This document shows, one piece after another, positions 8,973-18,319 of a stretch of 64,000 nucleotides of DNA (the stretch's first letter is position 1; each line of letters opens with the position of its first letter). Origin of the DNA: Pseudomonas sp. GM48 (GTDB lineage: Bacteria; Pseudomonadota; Gammaproteobacteria; Pseudomonadales; Pseudomonadaceae); contig NZ_AKJM01000045.1 of the NCBI RefSeq assembly GCF_000282335.1, positions 28,422 to 92,421 on the forward strand. The letters run 5' to 3'. Both the position numbers and the translations under genes were made by a program. The notes under the pieces were generated by a model. It was not told the origin of the DNA and made no database searches. It saw only the letters and a list, made by a program, of their open reading frames with translations.

Positions 8973-9350
8973 GGAAGGTTGAGCTCCAAGCGTTGCGACA
9001 AAGTCGGTAATTGTAGCGGTCTACGATGCCGCCTGTCAGTTGCTGACTGCGTCTAATGCGCCGGTGTGGCGAAATGTAGTGGTAAAGACAAAATTCGGCG
9101 GTTTTTTACCGGGAATCACTGAATATGTAGTGGCAAATACAACGAGTGTTACGGAGGGTTACGGACAAGGAGGCATGACCTCCAAAAAATTGACTGTGCT
9201 GAAAGCCCCGGTTTTACTGGGCTGGCGCGAGGCGTAATTTTTTTGAACGACGATTTGTTACGTAATGCACGACGGGCGCGCATTGCTACGGCTGTCACTC
9301 GGCGGCATAATGTAGCCCCTTTTTTCTGCCCCTACATGTGGAAGGTTCCC
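8973..9350. other. Divergent mfd / GAPDH control region
   Basis: This 378-base region holds the promoters of both divergent genes. The short frame at 9040-9237 lacks a convincing ribosome binding site and coding character, and it overlaps the repeated operator-like sites described separately, so I do not call it a gene. Confidence 0.6.
9075..9142 (+). promoter_or_regulatory. Tandem candidate RpiR-family (HexR/RccR-type) operators upstream of GAPDH
   Basis: Two near-identical sites, TGTAGTGGTAAAGACAA (9075-9091) and TGTAGTGGCAAATACAA (9126-9142), lie 51 bases apart. Each is an imperfect palindrome of TGTAGT against TTGTAT-like half-sites. A looser TGTAG...CTACA dyad lies at 9311-9336, right at the translation start. 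Pseudomonas carbon regulators HexR and RccR are RpiR-family proteins reported to bind TGTAGT-type dyads and to control gap and pyruvate or glyoxylate genes. Assignment to one of them is inference. Confidence 0.5.
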
Positions 9351-10799
9351 GTGACTCAGAAGCCCGACCAGTGTCTTGGTGAATGGATCGACCGTGAAGC
9401 ACTCGCAGAAGCGATGATTCCGCTTATCGGTCAGCTCTACCGCAATAACAACGTGGTGAGCTCGATCTATGGCCGCAGCCTGATCAATCGTTCAGTCATT
9501 GCGATTCTCAAAGCTCACCGCTTTGCTCGTCACCGTCAGTCCGACGAAAGCGAGCTGTCCGTCCACGAAACATTCCCGCTGATCAAAGCGATGAGCGAGC
9601 TCAAGCTCGGTGCCGCTTCGGTGGACCTGGGCAAGCTGGCGGCCAAATTCAAGGCCGAAGGCAATGGCCGTACTGCCGAGCAGTTCGTCCGTGAAGAACT
9701 GGCTGACGTGGTTGGCCAGCAAAATGCTTCCGCCCGCAAAGGCACTGATGTTGTCCTCTACGGCTTCGGTCGTATCGGCCGTCTGCTGGCGCGCATCCTG
9801 ATCGAGAAAACCGGTGGTGGCGACGGCCTGCGTCTGCGCGCCATCGTTGTCCGCAAGGGCGCCGAGAACGATCTGGTCAAGCGTGCCAGCCTGCTGCGCC
9901 GCGACTCGGTTCATGGTCCGTTCGATGGCACCATCACCATTGATGAAGCCAACAACACCATCACCGCCAACGGCAACCTGATCCAGGTTATCTACGCCAA
10001 GAGCCCGGCCGAAGTCGACTACACCCAGTACGGCATCGAAAACGCTCTGATCGTCGACAACACTGGTGTATGGCGTGACGCCGACGGTCTGGGCCAGCAC
10101 CTGGCCTGCCCGGGCGCTGCCCGCGTGATCCTCACCGCACCTGGCAAGGGCGCGCTGAAGAACATCGTGCACGGCATCAACCATGGCGACATCAGCCCTG
10201 ACGACAAGATCATCTCGGCGGCTTCCTGCACCACCAACGCCATCGTGCCGGTGCTCAAGGCAGTCAACGACAAGTACGGCATCGTCAACGGCCACGTCGA
10301 AACCGTTCACTCGTTCACCAACGACCAGAACCTGATCGACAACTTCCACAAGGGCAGCCGTCGTGGCCGCGCCGCGCCGCTGAACATGGTGATCACCGAG
10401 ACCGGTGCTGCCACCGCAGCCGCCAAGGCGCTGCCAGTGCTCAAGGGCAAGCTGACCGGTAACGCGATTCGTGTTCCGACGCCGAACGTGTCGATGGCCA
10501 TCCTGAACCTGAACCTGGAAAAGGCTACCACTCGCGAAGAGATCAACGAGTATCTGCGCCAGATGGCCATGCACTCGGATCTGCACAAGCAGATCGACTA
10601 CGTGAGCTCCCAGGAAGTGGTTTCCACCGACTTCGTTGGCTCGCGCCACGCAGGCGTAGTGGACGCAGAAGCGACCATCACCCAGGATAACCGCGTTGTG
10701 CTGTACGTTTGGTACGACAACGAGTTCGGTTACAGCTGCCAGGTGGTTCGCGTGATGGAAGACATGGCCGGTGTAAACCCGCCAGCATTCCCGCGCTAA
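9351..10799 (+). CDS. gap: Glyceraldehyde-3-phosphate dehydrogenase, long N-terminally extended type
   Basis: NAD(P)-dependent GAPDH of about 482 residues, against about 335 for the classical enzyme. A helical N-terminal extension of some 130 residues precedes the Rossmann motif GFGRIGR (138-144). The catalytic block SAASCTTNAIVPV is near 285 and the C-terminal WYDNEFGYSCQVVRV is intact. This long type, equivalent to PA3001, is conserved in Pseudomonas next to mfd. The GTG at 9351 is preferred because GGAAGG lies five bases upstream and the family begins TQKPDQCLGEWID; an in-frame ATG exists at 9336. Downstream is a strong terminator. Upstream repeated TGTAGT dyads suggest carbon-source control. 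Confidence 0.93.
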   Translation: MTQKPDQCLGEWIDREALAEAMIPLIGQLYRNNNVVSSIYGRSLINRSVIAILKAHRFARHRQSDESELSVHETFPLIKAMSELKLGAASVDLGKLAAKFKAEGNGRTAEQFVREELADVVGQQNASARKGTDVVLYGFGRIGRLLARILIEKTGGGDGLRLRAIVVRKGAENDLVKRASLLRRDSVHGPFDGTITIDEANNTITANGNLIQVIYAKSPAEVDYTQYGIENALIVDNTGVWRDADGLGQHLACPGAARVILTAPGKGALKNIVHGINHGDISPDDKIISAASCTTNAIVPVLKAVNDKYGIVNGHVETVHSFTNDQNLIDNFHKGSRRGRAAPLNMVITETGAATAAAKALPVLKGKLTGNAIRVPTPNVSMAILNLNLEKATTREEINEYLRQMAMHSDLHKQIDYVSSQEVVSTDFVGSRHAGVVDAEATITQDNRVVLYVWYDNEFGYSCQVVRVMEDMAGVNPPAFPR

Positions 10800-10816
10800 G
10801 CCTTAGCTGCACATGA

Positions 10817-10846
10817 AAACGCCCCGACTTTGATCGGGGCGTTTTT
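10817..10846 (+). terminator. Rho-independent terminator of GAPDH
   Basis: A stem pairing AAAACGCCCCGA with TCGGGGCGTTTT around a short loop is followed by a T run, just downstream of the GAPDH stop. Confidence 0.92.
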
Positions 10847-10890
10847 GTTTGTGCTGCTTTTGTCTGTTAAGAGATGTGTTGTTCGACTGG

Positions 10891-10919
10891 CCTCTTCGCG
10901 GGCAAGCCCGCTCCCACAG
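10891..10919. repeat. Single REP sequence
   Basis: A REP unit (CTTCGCGGGCAAGCCCGCTC) lies between the GAPDH terminator and apbE, in the same family as the units at 726-800 and 18.3 kb. Confidence 0.85.
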
Positions 10920-10982
10920 TTCTATCGCATAATGGCTGGCCTTGGCGGCGTGTCAGGGGATGTTTTTGGGGGAGCTCGGGAA

Positions 10983-11999
10983 TTGTTGATCAGGTGGCAG
11001 GGAGCGGTGTTTTTGCTGCTCGGCGCACTATCAGGTTGCGGCAACAGCGACACCCTGGAAAGCTTTGGCGGCCCGACCATGGGCAGCACTTATTCGATCA
11101 AGTATGTGCGCCATGCCGGCCTTCCGGCGCCGGACGAAGTCCGCGTCCAGGTTGAGCAGATCCTCGCTGACGTCGACCGGCAAATGTCGACCTACCGTAG
11201 CGACTCGGACATCGAGCGCTTCAATGCATTGCCGGCCAACCGCTGTCAGGCAATGCCGGCGTCGATCCTCGAGCTGGTCCGCGTAGGCGAGCAACTGTCA
11301 GTGCAAAGTGAAGGTTCCTACGATTTGACGGTGGAGCCGTTGTTGAACCTCTGGGGATTTGGTCCGCAGGCCCGTGAGGAAAAAGTCCCGACCGCCGAAG
11401 CGCTCGCCGAAGTCCGCAAGCGCGTTGGCCACCAGCACTTGCGCATCGATGGCGAGCGGTTGTGCAAGGATGCCGCCGTCGAGGTCGACTTCAACAGCAT
11501 CGCCGCCGGCTATGCTGTGGACACGATTGCCGCAAGACTCGAGGCGATGGGCATTCGCAATTTTCTCGCCGAGGCGACGGGCGAGCTCAAGGCGTCCGGC
11601 AAGAAGGCCGACGGTTCGCCTTGGCGCATCGCATTGGAAGAGCCGCGGGATGATCGACAGGTGGCCGAGCGCGTTATTGATGTCGACGGCTATGGCCTGT
11701 CCACCTCCGGCGACTACCGGAATTATTTCGAGCAGGGCGGACAGCGTTTTTCCCACACCTTCGATGCGCGCACCGGTGCGCCGGTCTCACATGCCTTGGC
11801 GTCCGTCACGGTGATTCATCCTTCAGCGTTGATGGCCGATGGCTTATCGACGCTGTTGCTGATTCTCGGGCCGGAACGCGGTTGGGACTACGCAGAAAAA
11901 CACGATATCGGTGCATTTTTTGTGATTCGCGCCGATACAGGTTTCGTCACACGCAGCAGTCACGCTTTTGAACGCCTCAGTGGCAAAAAAACCGAGTGA
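10983..11999 (+). CDS. apbE: FAD:protein FMN transferase, lipoprotein
   Basis: ApbE covalently attaches FMN to threonine residues of redox proteins such as NqrB, NqrC and RnfG in the periplasm. The protein shows a lipoprotein signal (FLLLGALSGC lipobox), the GPTMGSTYSIKY start of the mature enzyme, the flavin-binding region EVDFNSIAAGYAVD and SHTFDARTGAPV near the C-terminus. The TTG at 10983 is chosen because GGGGGAG lies about 7 bases upstream and the predicted 338-residue protein then begins directly with the signal peptide; an ATG at 10932 would add 17 residues without a ribosome binding site. In P. aeruginosa this gene ends the nqr operon, but no nqr genes are present here. Confidence 0.88.
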   Translation: MLIRWQGAVFLLLGALSGCGNSDTLESFGGPTMGSTYSIKYVRHAGLPAPDEVRVQVEQILADVDRQMSTYRSDSDIERFNALPANRCQAMPASILELVRVGEQLSVQSEGSYDLTVEPLLNLWGFGPQAREEKVPTAEALAEVRKRVGHQHLRIDGERLCKDAAVEVDFNSIAAGYAVDTIAARLEAMGIRNFLAEATGELKASGKKADGSPWRIALEEPRDDRQVAERVIDVDGYGLSTSGDYRNYFEQGGQRFSHTFDARTGAPVSHALASVTVIHPSALMADGLSTLLLILGPERGWDYAEKHDIGAFFVIRADTGFVTRSSHAFERLSGKKTE

Positions 12000-12206
12000 T
12001 TGCGGCAATTTGAGCATTGAAAACTGGCGTTGTAGCGCAGGCAAAAGTAGCCTACGACGCGACCAAGGGTTAATGTGCGCGGCGTTGACGCTTCTATAGA
12101 CTGTGTCCGGGTTCTGCACTGGCCCCAAATTGTTCCTTCACGCCACACTTGGGCGTGATTTAGCCGCAGGTGCCGAGGGTGCCGCGGCCTGTTCTGAGGA
12201 GTACGC

Positions 12207-13601
12207 ATGGCTGTCTACAACTACGACGTGGTGGTGTTGGGTTCCGGCCCGGCGGGGGAAGGCGCGGCAATGAACGCCGCCAAGGCAGGCCGCAAGGTGG
12301 CGATGGTCGATAGCCGTCGCCAGGTCGGCGGCAACTGCACTCACTTGGGCACCATCCCGTCCAAGGCACTGCGTCACTCGGTGCGGCAGATCATGCAGTT
12401 CAACACCAACCCGATGTTCCGGGCCATTGGTGAGCCGCGCTGGTTCTCGTTCCCGGACGTGTTGAAAAGCGCCGAAAAAGTCATCTCCAAACAAGTTGCT
12501 TCGCGTACCGGCTACTACGCCCGTAACCGCGTCGACGTGTTCTTCGGCACCGGCAGCTTCGCCGACGAGCAAACCATCGAAGTAGTCTGCGCCAACGGCG
12601 TGGTCGAAAAACTGGTAGCCAAGCACATCATCATTGCCACCGGATCGCGTCCTTATCGCCCGGCGGACATCGATTTCCACCACCCGCGTATCTACGATAG
12701 CGACACCATCCTCAGCCTCGGCCACACCCCGCGCAAACTCATCGTTTATGGCGCCGGCGTGATCGGTTGCGAATACGCCTCGATCTTCAGTGGTCTGGGT
12801 GTATTGGTTGAACTGGTGGACAACCGTGGCCAGTTGCTGAGCTTCCTCGACTCGGAAATTTCCCAGGCGTTGAGCTATCACTTCAGCAACAACAACATCA
12901 CGGTTCGCCACAACGAAGACTACGACCGCGTCGAAGGCGTGGACAACGGCGTGATCCTGCACCTCAAGTCCGGCAAGAAGATCAAGGCCGACGCCTTGCT
13001 CTGGTGCAACGGCCGTACCGGCAACACCGATCAGCTGGGTCTGGAAAATATCGGCGTGAAGGTCAACAGCCGTGGCCAGATCGAAGTCGACGAGGCGTAC
13101 CGCACTTGCGTGCCGAACATCTATGGCGCCGGTGACGTGATCGGCTGGCCGAGCCTGGCCAGTGCCGCCCACGACCAGGGCCGTTCGGCCGCTGGCAGCA
13201 TCGTGGATAACGGTAGTTGGCGTTTCGTGAATGACGTGCCGACCGGCATCTACACCATTCCGGAGATCAGCTCGATCGGCAAGAACGAGCAGGAACTGAC
13301 CCAGGCCAAGGTGCCGTACGAGGTGGGCAAGGCGTTCTTCAAGAGCATGGCGCGGGCACAGATCGCCGGTGAGCCGCAAGGCATGCTGAAGATCCTGTTC
13401 CACCGTGAAACCCTGGAAGTGCTGGGCGTTCACTGCTTCGGCTATCAGGCGTCGGAAATCGTGCACATCGGTCAGGCGATCATGAACCAGCCGGGCGAAC
13501 TGAACACGCTGAAGTACTTCGTCAACACCACGTTCAACTACCCGACCATGGCCGAAGCCTATCGGGTAGCGGCGTACGACGGCCTCAACCGGCTTTTTTG
13601 A
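12207..13601 (+). CDS. sth: Soluble pyridine nucleotide transhydrogenase
   Basis: FAD enzyme of 464 residues that transfers hydride between NADPH and NAD+, balancing the cofactor pools. The N-terminal dinucleotide-binding motif [17 protein letters not shown] lies near residues 11-27. [18 protein letters not shown] shows that only the first cysteine of the disulfide-reductase pair is present, a known feature of Sth and a distinction from lipoamide dehydrogenase. A second [13 protein letters not shown] motif and the C-terminal dimerisation domain are complete. A good GAGGAG site lies just before the ATG. It sits between apbE and a convergent phosphodiesterase gene, as in other pseudomonads. Confidence 0.96.
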   Translation: MAVYNYDVVVLGSGPAGEGAAMNAAKAGRKVAMVDSRRQVGGNCTHLGTIPSKALRHSVRQIMQFNTNPMFRAIGEPRWFSFPDVLKSAEKVISKQVASRTGYYARNRVDVFFGTGSFADEQTIEVVCANGVVEKLVAKHIIIATGSRPYRPADIDFHHPRIYDSDTILSLGHTPRKLIVYGAGVIGCEYASIFSGLGVLVELVDNRGQLLSFLDSEISQALSYHFSNNNITVRHNEDYDRVEGVDNGVILHLKSGKKIKADALLWCNGRTGNTDQLGLENIGVKVNSRGQIEVDEAYRTCVPNIYGAGDVIGWPSLASAAHDQGRSAAGSIVDNGSWRFVNDVPTGIYTIPEISSIGKNEQELTQAKVPYEVGKAFFKSMARAQIAGEPQGMLKILFHRETLEVLGVHCFGYQASEIVHIGQAIMNQPGELNTLKYFVNTTFNYPTMAEAYRVAAYDGLNRLF

Positions 13602-13643
13602 GCGGCTCCGGCCGGTGGCCTGAGCCGGCCGGGGAGACCGATT

Positions 13644-14366
13644 TCAGCAATTCTCGAGCGTGGCGGTGGCCAAACCGGGAAAGTCTGTAATCAGGCTGTC
13701 AACGCCGAAGTCGGCGAGCCTGCGCATCAGCGCAGGCTCGTTGACGGTCCACACCGACACATGCAGCCCCTGACGCTGTGCCCTTTGCAGGCGTTCCGGC
13801 GTGCACAGGGTCCAGTTCAACGCCAGAATCTCACAGCCATAGCTGGCCGCGACCTTCAACGGGTCAAGCCAGGCATACTCGGCCACCAGTCCACGGGACA
13901 CATCCGGCACTAGCTCCAGCGCGGCCTTGAGCACTTCACGCGAGCTCGAGGTGATCGTCACCTTGTCCATCAGCCCATGACGCTGGACCATTTCGCGAAT
14001 CGCCAGCACGGTGGTCGCGGCACGCATCCGTGATGCGCTTTTGACTTCCAGTTGCCAGTGATCGAAGTCGCACTTCTCGAACAGTTCTTCCAGCGTCGGA
14101 ATCGGGCATGGCTTGATCCAGCCCGGGCCGCCCTTGCGTGCGTCGTAAGTCACAAGCTCGGCCGCCGTGTGTTCGACGACTTTGCCGCGACGGTCGGTGG
14201 TGCGCTTGAGGGTCGGGTCGTGGATGACCATCAACTCGCCGTCCATGGACAGGTGCAGGTCCAGTTCGCAGCGACGCACGCCGTGCTTGAGACATTCCTG
14301 AAAGCTGGTCAGGGTGTTTTCCGGTGCTTCGCCCTTGGCGCCGCGATGGCCGTAGATGAGGGTCAC
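13644..14366 (-). CDS. Glycerophosphodiester phosphodiesterase
   Basis: Cytosolic GDPD-family protein of 240 residues that hydrolyses glycerophosphodiesters to glycerol-3-phosphate and an alcohol. The canonical motifs are HRGAKGEAPENTLTSF (from residue 7), CELDLHLSMDGELMVIHDP and QLEVKSA, with the family ending SLITDFPGLA. No signal peptide is present, which resembles UgpQ more than periplasmic GlpQ. It is convergent with sth; a GC-rich stem-loop without a T run lies between their ends. It overlaps nothing and starts 14 bases after the PilZ-type gene on the same strand, so the two may be cotranscribed. Confidence 0.93.
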   Translation of the reverse strand: MTLIYGHRGAKGEAPENTLTSFQECLKHGVRRCELDLHLSMDGELMVIHDPTLKRTTDRRGKVVEHTAAELVTYDARKGGPGWIKPCPIPTLEELFEKCDFDHWQLEVKSASRMRAATTVLAIREMVQRHGLMDKVTITSSSREVLKAALELVPDVSRGLVAEYAWLDPLKVAASYGCEILALNWTLCTPERLQRAQRQGLHVSVWTVNEPALMRRLADFGVDSLITDFPGLATATLENC

Positions 14367-14380
14367 GGTTCTTCCTTAAA

Positions 14381-14962
14381 TTAATTGCCTGATTCGAGTT
14401 GTTCGCGGGCCTGGCGTCGTTCCTGGGCCTGCTTTTGCAAGATGTGGCGGGCCAACAGTTGGCGCTGGGCGTCGGTCAGGTGTTCGAACTCGGTGCCGAC
14501 GTCATACCTGTCGCCCTTGCGGTCGCAATGAGTGACACGAGCGCGCAACAGCAGGCCCAGGGCTTGCGGCATCAACACCAGCTTGACCGACAGGCGTGTG
14601 CCGGTGGTAATGGGCGATGGGTGCTGAAAGTCGATACCGCCTTCGGAGATGATCACCGGCTGCGGTGCGCCGATCTGCCCGAGCACTGTCAGGGCGACGA
14701 CCTGACTCAGCAAATCGATGCGTTTGTTCTGGGATTTGAGGAATGCGGCGGTCGTGCGGTCGCGTTCGCTGATCTGGCGCAACAGATGTTGCGACTCGAA
14801 TTCGCTCAGGTGCAGTTCGCTGAGCAGGTTGAAGAGTGGGGACGCATCCTGCAACACTTCCTGGCCTGCGGCTTCGGGAGCGGACAGGGGCCGAATTTCC
14901 AGTGCGATCGTGTCCTCGATACGGTAGTATTCGCGGCGATCTTCTTCATCTAATGTCGACAT
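14381..14962 (-). CDS. PilZ domain-containing protein
   Basis: Protein of 193 residues with no signal peptide. An N-terminal RREYYRI segment (about 9-15) resembles the RxxxR arginine motif used for cyclic-di-GMP binding. A helical middle part follows, then a beta-rich C-terminal region (GTRLSVKLVLMPQALGLLLRARV and YDVGTEFEHLTDAQRQLL) with PilZ-like spacing. The classical D/NxSxxG motif is not obvious, so ligand binding is uncertain. The last 25 residues are highly charged and helical. Synteny (PA2989 position between the phosphodiesterase and lolC) supports the call. It is divergent from lolC. Confidence 0.75.
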   Translation of the reverse strand: MSTLDEEDRREYYRIEDTIALEIRPLSAPEAAGQEVLQDASPLFNLLSELHLSEFESQHLLRQISERDRTTAAFLKSQNKRIDLLSQVVALTVLGQIGAPQPVIISEGGIDFQHPSPITTGTRLSVKLVLMPQALGLLLRARVTHCDRKGDRYDVGTEFEHLTDAQRQLLARHILQKQAQERRQAREQLESGN

Positions 14963-15056
14963 GGCGAACCCATGGTAGCGGCGGTGGTCTGAGTGTAAAG
15001 CTGGTTATCGACCCCCGCCACAAGGACGTTCCTTTTCCCTCCGAACAAGCCCCGAC

Positions 15057-16307
15057 ATGTTCAGACCTCTCTTCGTATTTATCGGCACGCGTTACACCCG
15101 TGCAAAGCGTCGCAATCATTTTGTGTCATTCATTTCCCTGACTTCGATGATCGGGCTCGCCCTTGGCGTGGTCGTGATGATCGTAGTGCTGTCGGTGATG
15201 AACGGCTTCGATCATGAGATGCGCACCCGCGTGCTGGGCATGGTGCCCCACGCGACTATCGAGTCCGGCGAGCCGATCAGCGATTGGCAAAGCCTGGCCA
15301 CCAAGGTCAAGCAGAACCCGCAGGTGACGGCCGTTGCGCCGTTTACGCAAATGCAGGGTTTGCTGACCAACAATGGCAAGGTCTCGAAAGTCCTGCTCAA
15401 TGCCATCGACCCGGAGCAAGAGCGCCAGGTGTCGATCATTGATCACTTCATGACCCAGGGCAAACTCGACGACCTGGTCCCGGGCGAGTTTGGCATTGTC
15501 ATCGGCGACAAGGCGGCAGCCAAACTCGGCGCGGCGGTTGGCGACAAGCTTACTTTCGTCGCACCTGAAGTCACCGTGACTCCGGCCGGGATGTTCCCGC
15601 GCATGAAGCGTTTTACCGTGGTCGGCATCTTCCACGTCGGTGCCGGTGAGCTTGATGGCTACCTCGGCGTCACCAACCTTCAGGATCTGGCCCGGCTGCA
15701 TCGCTGGAAACCGGATCAAGTCCAGGGCCTGCGCCTCAAGTTCGATGACCTGTTCCAGGCACCACGCACCGCGTGGAGCATTGCCCGCGATCTGGGCGAG
15801 GACCGCTACTACGCCCGCGACTGGACCCGCACCCACGGCAACCTGTACCAGGCGATCCGCATGGAAAAAGCCATGATCGGCCTGTTACTGCTGCTGATCG
15901 TTGCCGTCGCGGCATTCAACATCATTTCAACGCTGGTGATGGTGGTGAACGACAAGAAGGGCGACATTGCGATCCTGCGCACACTGGGCGCCACGCCGGG
16001 CACGATCATGCGCACGTTCATGGTGCAGGGCACGGTGATTGGCGTGGTCGGCACGGCAATCGGTGCCGTGGTCGGCATCTTCGCCGCGTTGAACGTCAGC
16101 GCCGCGATTTCGGCCCTCGAAGGCCTGATCGGCCACAAATTCCTCAACGCCGACGTGTATTTCATCGATTACCTGCCGTCGCAAGTGCAGAGCCAGGACG
16201 TCGTCATGGTCTGCGCCGCCGCGTTGGTCCTGAGTTTCCTCGCCACCCTGTATCCAGCCTGGCGTGCCGCGCGCACCCAGCCTGCGGAGGCGCTACGTTA
16301 TGAGTGA
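15057..16307 (+). CDS. lolC: Lipoprotein-releasing ABC transporter permease, LolC/E family
   Basis: Inner-membrane subunit of 416 residues of the LolCDE exporter, which extracts lipoproteins from the inner membrane for LolA. The N-terminal block [17 protein letters not shown] is followed by TM1 (about 25-48), a large periplasmic domain, and three C-terminal membrane segments including [21 protein letters not shown] and [17 protein letters not shown]. The stop overlaps the lolD start by eight bases, indicating translational coupling. It is closely similar to the third gene of the cluster, as expected for LolC and LolE. Which of the two is LolC in the E. coli sense is assigned by order only. 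Confidence 0.92.
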   Translation: MFRPLFVFIGTRYTRAKRRNHFVSFISLTSMIGLALGVVVMIVVLSVMNGFDHEMRTRVLGMVPHATIESGEPISDWQSLATKVKQNPQVTAVAPFTQMQGLLTNNGKVSKVLLNAIDPEQERQVSIIDHFMTQGKLDDLVPGEFGIVIGDKAAAKLGAAVGDKLTFVAPEVTVTPAGMFPRMKRFTVVGIFHVGAGELDGYLGVTNLQDLARLHRWKPDQVQGLRLKFDDLFQAPRTAWSIARDLGEDRYYARDWTRTHGNLYQAIRMEKAMIGLLLLLIVAVAAFNIISTLVMVVNDKKGDIAILRTLGATPGTIMRTFMVQGTVIGVVGTAIGAVVGIFAALNVSAAISALEGLIGHKFLNADVYFIDYLPSQVQSQDVVMVCAAALVLSFLATLYPAWRAARTQPAEALRYE

Positions 16308-16998
16308 GTCGGGCATGAGTGATAAAGCAATCTTGAGCTGCCGCAGCCTGGGCAAGTCCTACGAGGAAGGCCCGGAATCGGTGGAAGTGTTGGCCGGCCT
16401 GCAACTGGAGTTGCACCCGGGAGAGCGTGTGGCGATTGTCGGCAAGTCCGGCTCGGGCAAAAGTACCTTGCTCAATTTGCTGGGCGGCCTCGATACACCG
16501 ACCAACGGCAGTGTCTGGCTCGACGGTGAAGAGCTGTCGGCGCTGAGCGAGAAGAAACGCGGCCTGCTGCGTAATCGTGCCCTCGGCTTCGTGTATCAGT
16601 TCCACCACCTGCTGCCGGAATTCACCGCCCTGGAAAACGTCTGCATGCCGTTGCTGATCGGCAAGACTGCGATCCCCGAGGCGCGCCAGCGTGCCACGGC
16701 GTTGCTGGAGCGGGTAGGGCTGGGCCATCGCCTTGAACACAAGCCGGCCGAATTGTCCGGTGGTGAGCGTCAGCGCGTGGCCATCGCCCGCGCCCTGGTG
16801 AACAAACCGGGCCTGGTGATGCTCGATGAGCCGACCGGCAACCTCGACTCTCACACTGCCCAGGGCATCCAGGACTTGATGCTGGAGCTCAGCACCTCGA
16901 TGCGCACGGCGTTCCTGGTGGTGACCCACGACATGAACCTGGCCCGCCAGATGGATCGCGTCCTGCACCTGCAGGAAGGTTGCCTGACTCCCATCTAA
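16300..16998 (+). CDS. lolD: Lipoprotein-releasing ABC transporter ATPase LolD
   Basis: ABC ATPase of 232 residues energising LolCDE at the cytoplasmic face. It has Walker [19 protein letters not shown], a Q-loop region ending [18 protein letters not shown], signature [19 protein letters not shown], Walker [12 protein letters not shown] and switch histidine VVTHD. The ATG at 16300 is preferred because GGAGG lies nine bases upstream; it sits inside the last codons of lolC. A second ATG five codons later is possible. The gene is followed by a terminator-like hairpin before the second permease. Confidence 0.95.
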   Translation: MSESGMSDKAILSCRSLGKSYEEGPESVEVLAGLQLELHPGERVAIVGKSGSGKSTLLNLLGGLDTPTNGSVWLDGEELSALSEKKRGLLRNRALGFVYQFHHLLPEFTALENVCMPLLIGKTAIPEARQRATALLERVGLGHRLEHKPAELSGGERQRVAIARALVNKPGLVMLDEPTGNLDSHTAQGIQDLMLELSTSMRTAFLVVTHDMNLARQMDRVLHLQEGCLTPI

Positions 16999-17007
16999 CG
17001 GATTGAA

Positions 17008-17038
17008 ACCCGATGCCTGAAAAGGCGTCGGGTCTTTT
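17008..17038 (+). terminator. Intrinsic terminator-like hairpin inside the lol cluster
   Basis: Eleven-base arms (17008-17018 and 17023-17033, one G-T pair) close a GAAA loop, followed by CTTTTATTTTTAT. It stands between lolD and the second permease gene, so the last gene may be expressed at a lower level or from its own promoter. Confidence 0.8.
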
Positions 17039-17061
17039 ATTTTTATACGGTGCCCCAGCGA

Positions 17062-18306
17062 ATGTTCAGACCGTTATCGATCTTTATCGGCACGCGCTAT
17101 ACCCGCGCCAAGCGCCGCAATCGCTTTGTTTCCTTCATCTCGATGACCTCGATGATCGGTCTCGCCCTCGGCGTACTGGCGATGATCGTGGTGCTGTCGG
17201 TGATGAACGGTTTTCAGCGCGAAATGAGCTCGCGCATCCTCGGCATGGTGCCGCATGCCACCATCGTCGGCGTCAACCCGATTGATGACTGGAAGCCCGT
17301 GGCAGCGGCCGCGATGAAAAACCCGGAAGTGACGGCGGCGGTGCCGTTCACCGAGATGGAAGGCATGCTGTCCTACAAGGGCACGATGCAGCCCATCCAG
17401 GTCAGCGGTGTCGACCCGGCGCTGGAAGGCCAGGTGTCGATCGTTGCCAAACACATCGTTCAGGGCAGTCTCGAAGCCCTGAAGCCGGGGGAATTCGGCG
17501 TGGTGATCGGCGAGATCACGGCACGCCGTTTCCGCTTGAACGTTGGCGACAAGATCACCCTGATCGTGCCGGAAGTCAGCAATGCGCCGGGCGGCATTAC
17601 CCCGCGCATGCAACGGCTGAATGTGGTCGGTGTGTTCAAGGTCGGTGCGGAGCTGGATGGCACCATGGCGTTGATCAACATGGCCGATGCCGCGCAAATG
17701 CAGCACTGGGAACCGAACCAGGTGCAGAGCGTGCGCCTGGCGGTGAAGGACCTGTATGCCGCGCCGCAAGTGTCGAGCGACATCGCCAGGGGGCTGGGCG
17801 CCGCCTACAAGGCTGACGACTGGACCCACACCCAGGGCAGCCTGTTCAGTGCGATGAAGATGGAAAAAACCATGATTGGCCTGCTGTTGCTGATGATTGT
17901 CGCGGTGGCGGCGTTCAACATCATCGCGACCCTGATCATGGTGGTGAACGACAAGGGCGCGGACATCGCGATCCTGCGCACCATCGGTGCCACGCCGCGG
18001 CAGATCATGGCGATCTTCATGGTGCAGGGTACGGTGATCGGGATTGTCGGCACCTTGATTGGCGGTGTGTTGGGTGTGATTGCCGCGCTGAACGTCAGCG
18101 AGATGGTCGGCTGGATCGAGCGTGTCAGCGGGCAACACATCTTCAGTTCCGACGTGTATTTCGTCAGCAACCTGCCGTCGGAGCTGCAAGGCGGCGATGT
18201 GGCGTTGATCTGCACGGCGGGCTTTGTCCTGAGCTTCCTGGCCACGGTTTACCCGGCATGGCGGGCGGCGAAGATCGAGCCGGCTCACGCGTTGCGCTAT
18301 TCGTAA
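17062..18306 (+). CDS. lolE: Lipoprotein-releasing ABC transporter permease, LolC/E family (second copy)
   Basis: Second transmembrane subunit of LolCDE, about 414 residues, homologous throughout to the 15057-16307 product (both begin [18 protein letters not shown]). TM1 spans about 25-48, with C-terminal membrane segments [22 protein letters not shown] and GIVGTLIGGVLGVIAALNV, ending TVYPAWRAAKIEPAHALRYS. The start is uncertain: ATG 17062 matches the paralogue, whereas a GTG at 17050 would add four residues; neither has a convincing ribosome binding site. An intrinsic terminator-like hairpin precedes it. The REP array begins about 30 bases after the stop. Confidence 0.92.
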   Translation: MFRPLSIFIGTRYTRAKRRNRFVSFISMTSMIGLALGVLAMIVVLSVMNGFQREMSSRILGMVPHATIVGVNPIDDWKPVAAAAMKNPEVTAAVPFTEMEGMLSYKGTMQPIQVSGVDPALEGQVSIVAKHIVQGSLEALKPGEFGVVIGEITARRFRLNVGDKITLIVPEVSNAPGGITPRMQRLNVVGVFKVGAELDGTMALINMADAAQMQHWEPNQVQSVRLAVKDLYAAPQVSSDIARGLGAAYKADDWTHTQGSLFSAMKMEKTMIGLLLLMIVAVAAFNIIATLIMVVNDKGADIAILRTIGATPRQIMAIFMVQGTVIGIVGTLIGGVLGVIAALNVSEMVGWIERVSGQHIFSSDVYFVSNLPSELQGGDVALICTAGFVLSFLATVYPAWRAAKIEPAHALRYS

Positions 18307-18319
18307 GCCGTTACACCGC

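Noticed and set aside
9040..9237. Short plus-strand frame between mfd and GAPDH
   Set aside because: No ribosome binding site or recognisable family, and it overlaps the operator-like repeats.
13603..13643. Stem-loop between sth and the phosphodiesterase gene
   Set aside because: The GC-rich dyad has no T run on either strand, so it is not called as an intrinsic terminator.
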